A stretch of DNA of 50,091 nucleotides from JAAFHS01 sp043751715 (GCA_043751715.1 JAYUZO010000133.1:1-50091), one strand, 5' to 3'. Shown: positions 7,663 through 15,482, counted from the first letter of the stretch. Program-made: numbers and translations. Notes: generated by a model not told the origin, from the letters alone.

Positions 7663-8390
7663 CATAACAGGGGGCGTTTTTCCAACGGCTCTGGTGCTGA
7701 TCCGGCAAATTCCGCAAGCGCCACCCGGTTGCTGATCTTCAGAACACCATTCGCCCAATGCGCCAGGCCCTTTGCGCGCAAGGCAGCCAGCGTCTTGTTG
7801 GTATGCACCAATGACAGCCCAAGGGCATCGGCCAGATCCTGCTGGCGGAACGCCAGCGGCACCACCCCGTTCAGTTCCAGCCCCACCGCACGCAGGCGGT
7901 GGTGAATGCGCAACAGCGCCCAGGCAATGCGCTGTGCGGCCTCTCGCTGGCCCATTACTGCCAGCGTTTCACCCAGAAAATGCTCTTCAACCGCTGCGAT
8001 CCACGTCAGATCATAGGCCCGTGCTGGCTGCACCTTGAACATGTTCCACAGGTCTGACCGGTTGAAAACGCACAGCACCATGGGCGTGCTGGCCGCTACC
8101 GAATGCTTCATCTCGCCCATGATCCCGGCCTGCAACCCGATGAAATCACCCGGAAACAGAAAGTTGATCACCTGCCGCCTGCCGTCTTCCAGCGTTTTGT
8201 AGCGCGTGCCCATGCCTGACAGCACCGTGAACAGTTGCGGGCTGTTTGACCCCTCCATCAGCACGGTGCTGCCGGCGTCCACGGTCAGTTCGCCCGCCTT
8301 GAACCGCTGCATGAATTCCAGTTCGTCTTCGGTGAATTCGATGAAGTAAGTGCATTTGCGTAATGGGCATTTTGTGCATTTGACGGGCAT
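7662..8390 (-). CDS. Crp/Fnr-family regulator with FNR-like cysteines
   Basis: A 242-residue regulator with a cyclic-nucleotide-binding-like sensor (about 20-140) and a C-terminal winged helix (RQQDLADALGLSLVHTNKTLAALRAKG). The N-terminus has Cys5, Cys8 and Cys13 (MPVKCTKCPLRKC) and there is a central Cys107 (PMVLCVF). E. coli FNR uses three N-terminal and one central cysteine for its 4Fe-4S cluster; here the third spacing is x4 instead of x5 and the central one is shifted by a residue, so cluster binding is plausible but unproven. The ATG at 8390 is preceded by AGAGG. An FNR-box-like palindrome overlaps the start codon, suggesting autoregulation. The regulator may link oxygen or redox state to the stress island. 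Confidence 0.85.
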   Translation of the reverse strand: MPVKCTKCPLRKCTYFIEFTEDELEFMQRFKAGELTVDAGSTVLMEGSNSPQLFTVLSGMGTRYKTLEDGRRQVINFLFPGDFIGLQAGIMGEMKHSVAASTPMVLCVFNRSDLWNMFKVQPARAYDLTWIAAVEEHFLGETLAVMGQREAAQRIAWALLRIHHRLRAVGLELNGVVPLAFRQQDLADALGLSLVHTNKTLAALRAKGLAHWANGVLKISNRVALAEFAGSAPEPLEKRPLL

Positions 8391-8393
8391 CAA
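8380..8393. promoter_or_regulatory. FNR-box-like palindrome at Crp/Fnr gene start
   Basis: TTGACGGGCATCAA (minus strand TTGAT-GCCC-GTCAA) matches 9 of the 10 fixed positions of the FNR/FixK box TTGAT-N4-ATCAA. It covers the start codon of the regulator and lies about 90 bp upstream of the divergent gene at 8481, so it could repress the first and activate the second. Confidence 0.5.
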
Positions 8394-8480
8394 TAAAACC
8401 TCTGTTGCTATGTCGTAGTTAAATGCGCGATCCGGCTTTCCGTTCCATCAGCGGTGTTCAAAGTATCGGAGAACACGCAT

Positions 8481-8864
8481 ATGACCCCCAAACCACAGCC
8501 GGCACCCGCCTTGTGCATTGTCGTCTTGCGCGAAGTGCTGATCGCGCATGACCTGTCCACAACGATTGCCGATGCGCGCCCCGATCTGACGGTGCGATGG
8601 GCGGCCACCCATGAAGAGGCGCTGTTGCACCTTGATGGCAGCAGTGCGCGCATTGCGATGGCCTTTGTCGCCCCGCCTCCGCATGGGTTTGCGTCAACGG
8701 CGCTTGCCGCACGGATTGCACAGGACGACGGGATACTGGTGTTTCTGGGCCATGATGCAGGCGATGATCCGATGGCCGAGGCGAAGGCGCAGTTCAGATC
8801 GCTGCCCTATCCGTTCGGCATTGCGGATGTGCTTGGTGTGCTTGACCTGCTGCCCATGGAATAG
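8481..8864 (+). CDS. Receiver-like protein lacking the phosphoacceptor (pseudo-receiver)
   Basis: A 127-residue protein with alternating strand/helix pattern of a CheY-like domain: LCIVVLREVLIAHDLS, VRWAATHEEALLHL, IAMAFVAPPP, GILVFLGHD, and a C-terminal LPYPFGIADVLGVLD resembling the KPF-helix end of receivers. The strand-3 aspartate expected for phosphorylation is replaced (AMAFVAPPP) and the conserved lysine is Tyr or Pro, so it would not be a conventional phosphorelay partner. GGAG precedes the ATG at 8481; the in-frame ATG at 8454 has no such site. It is divergent from the Crp/Fnr gene. The fold assignment rests on pattern only. Confidence 0.5.
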   Translation: MTPKPQPAPALCIVVLREVLIAHDLSTTIADARPDLTVRWAATHEEALLHLDGSSARIAMAFVAPPPHGFASTALAARIAQDDGILVFLGHDAGDDPMAEAKAQFRSLPYPFGIADVLGVLDLLPME

Positions 8865-8887
8865 CCCCCGACATGTCTGCCGGGGGC
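8864..8887. terminator. Possible convergent terminator hairpin
   Basis: GCCCCCG/CGGGGGC stem with a 10-nt loop between the convergent ends at 8864 and 8913. There is no T-run on either side, so its activity is uncertain. Confidence 0.35.
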
Positions 8888-8912
8888 CAAGTTCAGTGTC
8901 GGATGGCCAGGA

Positions 8913-9401
8913 TCATTCCAACCGGTTGACCACTTCCTGCGCAAAGGCCGAAATCATTGCATCATAGTAAACGCGGGTGTCGGCGGGCAGGGTGGTAACA
9001 TCCACACCTGCGGGGATCATCGGAATCGACTGGTTTACATCCAGGCTCAGCTCATAGGTGCGTGACCGGCGTTCATCGGTTTCGCTGCGCTGAATAACGG
9101 TGCCGACAATGCGCGTGTCTGCCAGACCCAGCGTTTCGTCAAAGCCGTTGGACAGTGACACTTCTTCGATATCCACTGTCAGATCAACACCGTCATCTGC
9201 AATCTGGGTGGTGATCCGCGCCACGATGGCGTTTTCAAGATCGTCGGCGATGCTGGTCCAATAGGCGGCGGCCTTTTCGTTGCCGATCGCCTCAAGTTCC
9301 ACGCTGACATCAACCGATTTCACGGTTGGCAAATCCTGTGCAATCGCGGCGGTCGAGGTAAGAAGTGCGGCGATGATGCCTGCTGAAATGATACGGGTCA
9401 T
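8913..9401 (-). CDS. Secreted protein of unknown function, EcfG-regulated
   Basis: A 162-residue exported protein. Residues 1-21 (MTRIISAGIIAALLTSTAAIA) are a clear signal peptide ending AIA before QDLPTV. The mature part has a strand-rich start (VKSVDVSVELEAIG), a helix (AAAYWTSIADDLENAIVARITTQI) and repeated beta strands; no known domain is recognised and there are no cysteines. AGGAG precedes the ATG at 9401; the longer frame from 9437 lacks a ribosome site. A GGAAC-N16-CGTT promoter on the same strand (9484-9460) puts it under EcfG. It probably acts in the periplasm during stress. Confidence 0.7.
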   Translation of the reverse strand: MTRIISAGIIAALLTSTAAIAQDLPTVKSVDVSVELEAIGNEKAAAYWTSIADDLENAIVARITTQIADDGVDLTVDIEEVSLSNGFDETLGLADTRIVGTVIQRSETDERRSRTYELSLDVNQSIPMIPAGVDVTTLPADTRVYYDAMISAFAQEVVNRLE

Positions 9402-9459
9402 GGAATCTCCTGATCGTGGCAAAGGGGATGCGCGCATGTTGCGGCATCAACAATGGTAC

Positions 9460-9484
9460 AACGCCGTACCGGTCTTTTGGTTCC
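9460..9484 (-). promoter_or_regulatory. EcfG-type promoter for secreted protein 8913-9401
   Basis: On the minus strand GGAAC (9484-9480), 16-nt spacer, CGTT (9463-9460). It sits just past the phyR terminator, giving a leader of about 50 nt. Confidence 0.75.
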
Positions 9485-9504
9485 CGGATGGCCACCACAT
9501 CATG

Positions 9505-9530
9505 AAAAAGCCCGGCTGAAACCGGGCTTT
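9505..9530 (-). terminator. phyR terminator
   Basis: Perfect stem AAAGCCCGG/CCGGGCTTT (9507-9515, 9522-9530), 6-nt loop. On the minus strand it is followed by T residues, so it ends phyR transcription (stop at 9555). Confidence 0.88.
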
Positions 9531-9554
9531 GACTGCATAAATACTCCAATGAAA

Positions 9555-10364
9555 TCAGGCGTTCAGCGTTTCTGTGCTGGAAAAGAACATCGCTTGCGAT
9601 ACGGCAGACCGGACCTGATCTTCGGAATAGGGCTTTGTGATCAGAAACGCCGGTTCGGGGCGTTCGCCGGTCAGCAGCCGTTCCGGGAACGCCGTGATAA
9701 AGATCACCGGCACCATGTCGATCATCGTCAGAATCTCATTCACCGCTTCAATGCCCGATGACCGGTCAGCCAGTTGAATATCCGCCAGAATCAGGTCGGG
9801 CTGAACGCGCTTTGCCAGCGCCACCGCCTCGGTGTGGGTGGCGGCAATGCCGGTCACCTCGTGCCCCATTTCGCGTACGATGGCGGCAATATCCATTGAG
9901 ATGATCGCCTCATCTTCGATAATCATCACCCGCCCCGCCACGGACGCCTGCATTTCTGTCACAGCCGCATTCACCAGCACTGCCACCTCATCCTGACTGA
10001 TAACCATGATCGTGGCGATTTCCTGCACGGTGAAACCCTCAATGGCATTCAGCAACAATGCCTCGCGTGAATTTGGCGTCAGGGCTGCCATATGGTTTTG
10101 CGCGATGGCCGAAAACCGTGTGTCAGGTTCACCCACGGGCGCGCCTGCACTGCACCAGACCAGATGGAACGCATGGAACAAGCCCACCTTGGCATCCTCA
10201 TGCACGGCCAGCGCGCTTGCATCCTCCAGAATGGCCTCCAGCGTGGCGGCGGCAAAATTGTCGCCCGTGGTCTGGCTGCCGGTCAACGCGCGCGCATAGC
10301 GGCGCAGATAGGGCACGTTCGTACTGATCGCTGCAATCGGGTCATTCAGCGCTTGGGCATCCAT
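9555..10364 (-). CDS. phyR: PhyR, anti-anti-sigma response regulator of the general stress response
   Basis: A 269-residue protein with the defining PhyR layout: an ECF-sigma-like domain first (residues about 8-140, LRRYARALTGSQTTGDNF and region 4-like LTPNSREALLLNAIEGFTVQEIA) and a receiver second (about 145-260). Receiver residues are intact: acidic pair E150/D151, phosphoacceptor D195 (LILADIQLAD), T224 and K244 (LITKPY). In the known pathway, phosphorylated PhyR binds NepR through its sigma-like domain and frees EcfG. It is transcribed divergently from nepR-ecfG through a palindromic double promoter, so it is expected to be induced by its own output. An intrinsic terminator follows. Confidence 0.97.
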   Translation of the reverse strand: MDAQALNDPIAAISTNVPYLRRYARALTGSQTTGDNFAAATLEAILEDASALAVHEDAKVGLFHAFHLVWCSAGAPVGEPDTRFSAIAQNHMAALTPNSREALLLNAIEGFTVQEIATIMVISQDEVAVLVNAAVTEMQASVAGRVMIIEDEAIISMDIAAIVREMGHEVTGIAATHTEAVALAKRVQPDLILADIQLADRSSGIEAVNEILTMIDMVPVIFITAFPERLLTGERPEPAFLITKPYSEDQVRSAVSQAMFFSSTETLNA

Positions 10365-10394
10365 GAATTTTTCTCCCTCGGGGTCGTTTTTTCC

Positions 10395-10420
10395 GGAACC
10401 AAACGCTTTGTTCCCGCGTT
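10395..10420 (+). promoter_or_regulatory. EcfG-type promoter for nepR-ecfG (half of palindromic pair)
   Basis: GGAAC (10395-10399), 17-nt spacer, CGTT (10417-10420). It overlaps almost completely with the opposite-facing promoter for phyR; the shared 33-bp element (10395-10427) has perfect 12-bp inverted arms beginning GGAACCAAACGC. Confidence 0.88.
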
Positions 10421-10427
10421 TGGTTCC
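10402..10427 (-). promoter_or_regulatory. EcfG-type promoter for phyR (half of palindromic pair)
   Basis: On the minus strand GGAAC (10427-10423), 17-nt spacer, CGTT (10405-10402). Same palindrome as the nepR promoter; only one RNA polymerase could occupy the element at a time. Confidence 0.88.
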
Positions 10428-10456
10428 ATGCTAAGGCAGGGTAAGCAGCAAAAAAG

Positions 10457-10645
10457 ATGAACATGCACATGTCAGACGATTCTGAAAAGTCAAAGACACA
10501 GCTGCAGATTGATGCAAATCTGAAGCGGATCTATGATGAAACACTGCAGGAAAAGATCCCTGATCGCCTGACGAACCTGTTGGAGCAGTTGCGCGCCAAG
10601 GCCAAGGCCCACACCAAACCCGGCGATGACGGACCCGCATCATGA
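10457..10645 (+). CDS. nepR: NepR anti-sigma factor
   Basis: A 62-residue protein matching NepR: an acidic, flexible start followed by two short helices, IDANLKRIYDETLQ and IPDRLTNLLEQLRAK, the segments that bind EcfG or PhyR in characterised homologues. It sequesters EcfG under non-stress conditions. The first ATG is at 10457; further in-frame ATGs at codons 3 and 5 are possible starts. It overlaps ecfG by 4 nt (ATGA), coupling anti-sigma and sigma synthesis. The gene order phyR / nepR-ecfG with divergent phyR is the classic arrangement. Confidence 0.95.
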   Translation: MNMHMSDDSEKSKTQLQIDANLKRIYDETLQEKIPDRLTNLLEQLRAKAKAHTKPGDDGPAS

Positions 10646-11226
10646 CGGATGCCGTCGTTGCTGACCCCCATCATCCCGATCCGCGTGATGAACTGGTCAA
10701 TCACCTTGGGTCTTTGCGCGCCTTTGCTGTCAGTTTGACGCGGAACATGGCGGCGGCTGACGATCTTGTGCAGGACACAATTCTGAAGGCCTGGACCAAC
10801 ATCGAAAAATTTGCCGTCGGCACCAATCTGCAGGCGTGGCTGTTCACCATTCTGCGCAACACCTATTATTCCAACCTGCGTAAACACCGGCGCGAGGTGC
10901 CAGACCCCGAAGGTATTCACGCAGCGTCGTTGTCGGTCAAGCCCGATCATGATGGCAAACTGGCCTATCGTGATTTCGAACGCGCGTTTGACCAGTTGTC
11001 AGCTGAACACCGCGAAGTGCTGATTCTTGTGGGCGCATCGGGTTTTTCGACCGAGGAGGCGGCCGGGATGATGGGTGTTGCTGTGGGCACGGTCAAAAGC
11101 CGCACCAGCCGGGCCCGCAAGCGTTTGTCAGAACTGATGGGGCTGGCTGAAGGTGAGGATGCGTTTTCGGGTGTGGATCAGGCCAGCCTTGCGGTGATCA
11201 ACCGCGCCGGGGTGCAGGCAGCATGA
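10642..11226 (+). CDS. ecfG: EcfG general-stress ECF sigma factor
   Basis: A 194-residue ECF15/EcfG-type sigma factor: region 2 (LRAFAVSLTRNMAAADDLVQ, TILKAWTNIEKF, LQAWLFTILRNTYYS) and region 4 (LSAEHREVLILVGASGFSTE then GVAVGTVKSRTSRARKRL), joined by a charged linker. It directs RNA polymerase to GGAAC-N16/17-CGTT promoters, ten of which I find between 2915 and 15576. It is regulated by NepR sequestration and PhyR release, and transcribed from its own target promoter. It overlaps the downstream kinase gene by 4 nt. Confidence 0.96.
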   Translation: MTDAVVADPHHPDPRDELVNHLGSLRAFAVSLTRNMAAADDLVQDTILKAWTNIEKFAVGTNLQAWLFTILRNTYYSNLRKHRREVPDPEGIHAASLSVKPDHDGKLAYRDFERAFDQLSAEHREVLILVGASGFSTEEAAGMMGVAVGTVKSRTSRARKRLSELMGLAEGEDAFSGVDQASLAVINRAGVQAA

Positions 11227-13022
11227 TGGATGCCGCGACCCGGCCCATCGCATCGCGACTGGCCGTGCGCTTTGTGGTTATTCTGGCAATTGCGCTTTTG
11301 CCAGCCGGGATCATGGCCTTTGTGCAGACCAGTGCCCTTGAAAAAGAGGTGCAGGCCCGCAGTGAGGCGGCGCTTATGGGTGCGACGTTCCGGGGTGCTG
11401 CTGCTGAAACCGGCGTCATCCGCAGGGTGCGCGGCGTTGCGGCCAGTTTGGCCAGCGCCGTGCCTTATGTGCTGGATGACCCCGCCAAATGCAACGCCCT
11501 GATGCAAAGCGTTGCTGCTGCGGAACCAACGGCATCGCTTGTGGCCTTTGTGCCGCCAAGTGGCGTGATGACGTGTTCATCCGTTGGCCGCGACTATGAT
11601 TTTTCCGCCAACCCGCTGTTTCAGCGCATCGTCAATGCGCAGGAACCCATGTTCATCGTCAACCCGCGCGGCCCGGTATCCGGCACGTCTGTGCTGGGTA
11701 TCATTCATCCGGTATTTGATGGCGCGGGTACAAATATCGGCCATGCAGTCTTGTCCTTGCCGCACAAGGCACTTGGTGATCTTCGCCTTGCAGACATGCA
11801 GACCATTGATCCGGCGGCCGATCCGGCAAATGAAGGGCTGGTGTTCTGGACCTTTGATCGGGATGGCACGTTGCTGACGTCAAATGTTGATGTGCAAATG
11901 GCCGAAAACCAACTTCCACAGGGCAAGACGCTTAGGGATTTCGTCGGACAGGAAGGCCGCGTGTTTCAGGGCCAGTCGGTCGGCGGCCGGCCTATGACCT
12001 ATGCTGTCGTGCCGATTGTGGCGGGTGAGTTGTACATCATGAGCAGCTTTTTACCGAAATCAACGGCTCTGTCGCGCCTGACCGGGGCATCGGTCTATGT
12101 GCCCACGCTTTTGATGTGGCTTGCAGGCCTGATCGCTTCGGGCTTTGCCGCCGAGATGCTGGTGACCCGCCATGTGCGCACGCTGAACCGCGCCATTGTC
12201 AGCTTTGCCCGTGGTGACCGGCGGCTACAGGTCGTGGAGTTGCACCGTGCGCCGTCAGAGCTGGATGAATTGGCATCCGCCTTTGTTGCGATGACCGACA
12301 GCATCACGCGCAGCGAGGCGGAACTGGAAGATTCGGTGCACCAGAAAGAGGTGCTGCTGCGTGAAGTGCACCACCGGGTAAAGAACAACCTGCAACTGAT
12401 ATCGTCGATCATGAACATCCAGATCCGCAATGCCAAAAGCGGAGAGGCCAAGGAACTGGTCAAAAACCTGCAGGAACGCATCATGTCATTGGCCACGGTG
12501 CACCGGGGGCTGTATCAGACCAGCGGGCTGGCCGATGTAAAGGCGCGCGAACTGATCCCCGATATCGTGCGGCAGATCATGTCGCTGTCGTCCAGCCCGG
12601 ACCGGCCGTTTGAAACCAAGGTTGATATTGATGATCTGCGTCTGGTGCCGGATCAGGCGGTGCCGCTGTCGTTGTTGCTGGCCGAGGCGATGACCAATGC
12701 CATGAAGCACGCAGGCGCTGTGCGTGATCGTCCGGCAAAGCTGACCGTGCGGCTGAAACGGTCTGGCGGCAGCGATGCGGTGCTTGAAGTGGCCAACAGC
12801 CATACCCCCGATCACACCCGCGAGCCTGACGCGGTCACGGTGAATACGGGCCTTGGCACCCAACTGATTGTCGCCTTCGTGCAGCAGTTGGGGGGGCGGC
12901 AGGACACCGTGGTCACAGATGATGCCTATGCGCTGAAGGTCACATTTCGCCTAAGCCCGCTTGCGCAGGCGGAAAACCGGCAGGTCAGCCACTTGAATCT
13001 GGCCGATGCCGGGAACGGCTGA
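11223..13022 (+). CDS. HisKA_2/HWE-type sensor kinase of the general stress response (PhyK-like)
   Basis: A 599-residue membrane kinase. Membrane helix about 17-34 (FVVILAIALLPAGIMAF), a periplasmic sensor domain about 35-285 of Cache-like character, a second membrane helix about 295-317 (LLMWLAGLIASGFAAEM), a HAMP-like linker, then a HisKA_2 dimerisation helix with REVHHRVKNNLQ (His383/His384) and an atypical HATPase lacking a long G2 region (LLLAEAMTNAMKHAG, NTGLGTQLIVAFVQQLGG). Such HWE/HisKA_2 kinases phosphorylate PhyR in known systems. Translational coupling to ecfG makes it the likely cognate PhyR kinase. The sensed signal is not evident. The downstream EcfG-type promoter for the PLD gene begins inside its last codons. 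Confidence 0.9.
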   Translation: MMDAATRPIASRLAVRFVVILAIALLPAGIMAFVQTSALEKEVQARSEAALMGATFRGAAAETGVIRRVRGVAASLASAVPYVLDDPAKCNALMQSVAAAEPTASLVAFVPPSGVMTCSSVGRDYDFSANPLFQRIVNAQEPMFIVNPRGPVSGTSVLGIIHPVFDGAGTNIGHAVLSLPHKALGDLRLADMQTIDPAADPANEGLVFWTFDRDGTLLTSNVDVQMAENQLPQGKTLRDFVGQEGRVFQGQSVGGRPMTYAVVPIVAGELYIMSSFLPKSTALSRLTGASVYVPTLLMWLAGLIASGFAAEMLVTRHVRTLNRAIVSFARGDRRLQVVELHRAPSELDELASAFVAMTDSITRSEAELEDSVHQKEVLLREVHHRVKNNLQLISSIMNIQIRNAKSGEAKELVKNLQERIMSLATVHRGLYQTSGLADVKARELIPDIVRQIMSLSSSPDRPFETKVDIDDLRLVPDQAVPLSLLLAEAMTNAMKHAGAVRDRPAKLTVRLKRSGGSDAVLEVANSHTPDHTREPDAVTVNTGLGTQLIVAFVQQLGGRQDTVVTDDAYALKVTFRLSPLAQAENRQVSHLNLADAGNG

Positions 13023-13037
13023 TTGCCGGATCGCGTT
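13012..13037 (+). promoter_or_regulatory. EcfG-type promoter for PLD-like gene
   Basis: GGAAC (13012-13016), 17-nt spacer, CGTT (13034-13037). The -35 element is inside the end of the kinase gene, giving the PLD gene its own stress promoter besides readthrough. Confidence 0.72.
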
Positions 13038-13087
13038 AGACCTGTGGACAGCACACTGCAACATTGAACCCAAGGTAGCCAAATTTT

Positions 13088-14644
13088 ATGCCCGGATTGG
13101 CACGAACTGCGCAAATTCTGCTGACAGCAGCCGAGGCATTCCCGGCGCTTGAACGCGCATTTCTGGCCGCGCAAACCGAAATCTGGGGCAGTTTTCTGGT
13201 GTTTGATCTGGGCACGCGCCTGCGGTCACCCGAGGGGCTGGCGGTTGGCAAGACGTGGTTCGATCTGGTGGTGCATACGCTGAACCGGGGTGTGGCCATT
13301 CATATGGTCCACAGCGATGTTGATCCGATTGCGCGTGCCGAGATGCACCGCGCAGCGACCCGGCATTTGCGCATGTTCAATGCGGCGGCAGCGGTGGCCA
13401 ATCCGGGCGCAAAGCTGACCATCATGCGCGCCCTGCACCCGGCGCGGACGGGGGCACTGATCCGTGTGGCGGTCTGGCCCTATATCATGAAAAAGCTGAT
13501 CCGCACGGCGGGCTGGCTGAACGGTCTTACACCGGAACGGCGCGCGGCTGCGCAGCGTGACATGGACGGGGCGATGGTGAATTTCGTCCAGCGCAGCAAT
13601 GGCAAGGTTGTGCCAAAGTTCTGGTCGCTGCCCGATCTGTTCCCTGTCACCCACCACCAGAAGCTGGCGGTGATCGACCGCACGCTGTTGTATATTGGCG
13701 GGCTTGATCTGGACGAACGCCGCTATGACACGCCCCAACACCGGCGTGCGGGCAACCAGACCTGGCATGACGTACAACTGCTGATCGAAGGGCCGGCGGT
13801 GGCCGAGGCGCAGGCCCATCTGGAAAACTTTCAGGACGTGATCCGTGGCAAACTGGCGCCCGGCAAGACCCACCGCTTTTTGCGCACGCTGTCGCAACCG
13901 CGCAAGGGGCTGGTTCATTTTGGCCCTGACCCGGTGATCAATGAACTGCAATCGGCGCATGATGCACTGGCGCTGCGGGCCACGTCCCTGATCTATCTGG
14001 AAAGCCAGTATTTTCGGAACATGCACTTTGCCCGTACGCTTGCACGGGTGGCGCGCCGCAAGCCTGATTTGCACCTGATCCTGATCCTGCCCGCCGCCCC
14101 GGATGAAGTAGCGTTTGAGGGCAAACGGGGCCTTGATTCCCGTTTTGGCGAGGCGATGCAGGCGCGCGCCCTGCGCATCATCCGCCGTGCCTTTGGCAAC
14201 CGGCTGCTTGTGGCCTCACCCGCGCAACCGCGCCCGGCTCTGCCAGATGGCAATGATCCCGAAGACCGGCGTGACCTGCACCACGCCGCACCGCTGGTAT
14301 ATGTGCATGCCAAGGTTTCGATCTTTGATGATACTGCGGCTATCGTGTCATCGGCTAATCTGAACGGCCGCAGCTTTCGGTGGGATACCGAGGCCGGCAT
14401 TCATCTGGCCAATACCGCTGATGTGGTTGAACTGCGCCACCGGGTGATGGCCCACTGGTTGCCCGCTGATGTCGGGCCCGAGGCGTTTGCGGCGCAAACA
14501 GCGTTGTCGGTGTGGCGGCGGATTGCACGTCAGAATGCGCGCAGCCCGGCGGCCCAGCGTCAAGGCTTTTTGCTGCCCCATGATTTTGCGGCGGCCGAAG
14601 CGTTTGGCCGAAAGCTGCCGATCGTGCCCGAAGAAATGGTCTGA
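13088..14644 (+). CDS. Phospholipase D-like/cardiolipin-synthase-type enzyme
   Basis: A 518-residue PLD-superfamily protein with both HKD catalytic motifs: HQKLAVID in the first half (THHQKLAVIDRTLLYIGGLDLD) and HAKVSIFD in the second (YVHAKVSIFDDTAAIVSSANLNGRS), each followed by the expected small-residue/Asn segment. Enzymes of this fold hydrolyse or transfer phosphatidyl groups through a phospho-histidine intermediate. There are no N-terminal membrane helices of a classical Cls, so it could be a soluble or peripheral phospholipase or a ClsC-like synthase. It has its own EcfG promoter, pointing to membrane remodelling as part of the stress response. Confidence 0.88.
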   Translation: MPGLARTAQILLTAAEAFPALERAFLAAQTEIWGSFLVFDLGTRLRSPEGLAVGKTWFDLVVHTLNRGVAIHMVHSDVDPIARAEMHRAATRHLRMFNAAAAVANPGAKLTIMRALHPARTGALIRVAVWPYIMKKLIRTAGWLNGLTPERRAAAQRDMDGAMVNFVQRSNGKVVPKFWSLPDLFPVTHHQKLAVIDRTLLYIGGLDLDERRYDTPQHRRAGNQTWHDVQLLIEGPAVAEAQAHLENFQDVIRGKLAPGKTHRFLRTLSQPRKGLVHFGPDPVINELQSAHDALALRATSLIYLESQYFRNMHFARTLARVARRKPDLHLILILPAAPDEVAFEGKRGLDSRFGEAMQARALRIIRRAFGNRLLVASPAQPRPALPDGNDPEDRRDLHHAAPLVYVHAKVSIFDDTAAIVSSANLNGRSFRWDTEAGIHLANTADVVELRHRVMAHWLPADVGPEAFAAQTALSVWRRIARQNARSPAAQRQGFLLPHDFAAAEAFGRKLPIVPEEMV

Positions 14645-14659
14645 TGCGCGGCACGGGTG

Positions 14660-14684
14660 GGAACCCTTTTCCCGTCATGGCGTT
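14660..14684 (+). promoter_or_regulatory. EcfG-type promoter for csbD-like gene
   Basis: GGAAC (14660-14664), 16-nt spacer, CGTT (14681-14684), with a leader of about 50 nt before the ATG at 14742. Confidence 0.8.
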
Positions 14685-14741
14685 GCCTTTCTGACTGGTG
14701 CGCAACATTGCACCGGCACCATAACCTGAAAGGAAATTGCC

Positions 14742-14939
14742 ATGAACTGGGATCAAATCGAGGGCAAGTGGAAGGAATACAAGGGTAAGGCCCGCGAAGT
14801 CTGGGGTGACCTGACGGATGATGAATTCGACAAGGTCGCAGGCAAGCGTGACCAGATGGTTGGCCTTGTGCAGCAGAAATACGGCAAGGCCAAAGACGTG
14901 GCCGAAAAGGAAGTTGACAGCTGGACGGCCAAGCTTTGA
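14742..14939 (+). CDS. CsbD-family stress protein
   Basis: A 65-residue, highly charged protein matching CsbD from end to end: NWDQIEGKWKEYKGKAREVWGDLTDDE, then VAGKRDQMVGLVQQKYGKAK. CsbD proteins are abundant small helical proteins under general-stress control in diverse bacteria (sigma B in Bacillus); their activity is unknown. A GAAAGGAAA box lies before the ATG. It is followed after 12 nt by the flavin-fold gene at 14952, so the two form one EcfG operon ending at the terminator 15483-15511. Confidence 0.93.
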   Translation: MNWDQIEGKWKEYKGKAREVWGDLTDDEFDKVAGKRDQMVGLVQQKYGKAKDVAEKEVDSWTAKL

Positions 14940-14951
14940 TCGGGTGACAGC

Positions 14952-15464
14952 ATGGCAAACCTCACTGACGTGCAGAACGATCCGCGCAAGGCGTTGTTTG
15001 CCATGCTGGCCGATGTGCGCTCTGGCATGCTGGGCCTGACGGCCAGCGGTGCCGGTCTGCAACCGATGACACATTTCCCGGATGAAGCGGCCGGGGTCAT
15101 CTGGTTTATCTCGTCGATGCAATCCGACTTGGTGCAAGCCACCGGATTGGGCGAAGATGCAGATTATGTCGTGGTCGCCAAGGACCACGACATGCACACA
15201 AGCCTGCGCGGCAAGCTGTATCATCTGCATGATGATGCGCAGCTGAATGCGCTTTGGAACCCGGTGATCGGGGCAATGTTCGATGGTGGGCGCACCGATC
15301 CGGATGTGGCGCTGCTGCGGTTTGAACCACAGATTGCAGAGCTGTGGGCATCAACCACATCCATCTTGCGCTTTGGGTTCGAAATCCTGCGCGCCAATCT
15401 GACGGCTGATCACAAGGCCGATCTTGGCATCAAGGCCACGGTTCGGTTTCCAACCGCCGCGTGA
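14952..15464 (+). CDS. Pyridoxamine-5'-phosphate-oxidase-fold (GSP26-like) protein
   Basis: A 170-residue FMN-binding split-barrel protein of the general stress protein 26 type. The strand pattern LGLTASGAGLQPMTHFPD, IWFISSMQSDLV, YVVVAKDHDMHTSLRGKLYHL is followed by the family's ALWNPVIGAMFDGGRTDPDVALLRFEPQIAELW, the segment that marks GSP26-like members rather than true PdxH. It probably binds FMN or F420-like cofactors; a substrate cannot be assigned. It is the second gene of the csbD operon, fitting its name-giving family's stress role. Confidence 0.85.
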   Translation: MANLTDVQNDPRKALFAMLADVRSGMLGLTASGAGLQPMTHFPDEAAGVIWFISSMQSDLVQATGLGEDADYVVVAKDHDMHTSLRGKLYHLHDDAQLNALWNPVIGAMFDGGRTDPDVALLRFEPQIAELWASTTSILRFGFEILRANLTADHKADLGIKATVRFPTAA

Positions 15465-15482
15465 TCTGATCGACACCTTTGC

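Noticed and set aside
7493..7735. 80-codon plus-strand frame overlapping the candidate sRNA
   Set aside because: Its start lies upstream of the EcfG promoter, it crosses the terminator and has no family likeness.
13012..13022. EcfG -35 element inside the kinase gene as a chance match
   Set aside because: Kept as a promoter: spacing is exact (17 nt), -10 lies between genes, and the next gene starts about 50 nt later like the other targets.
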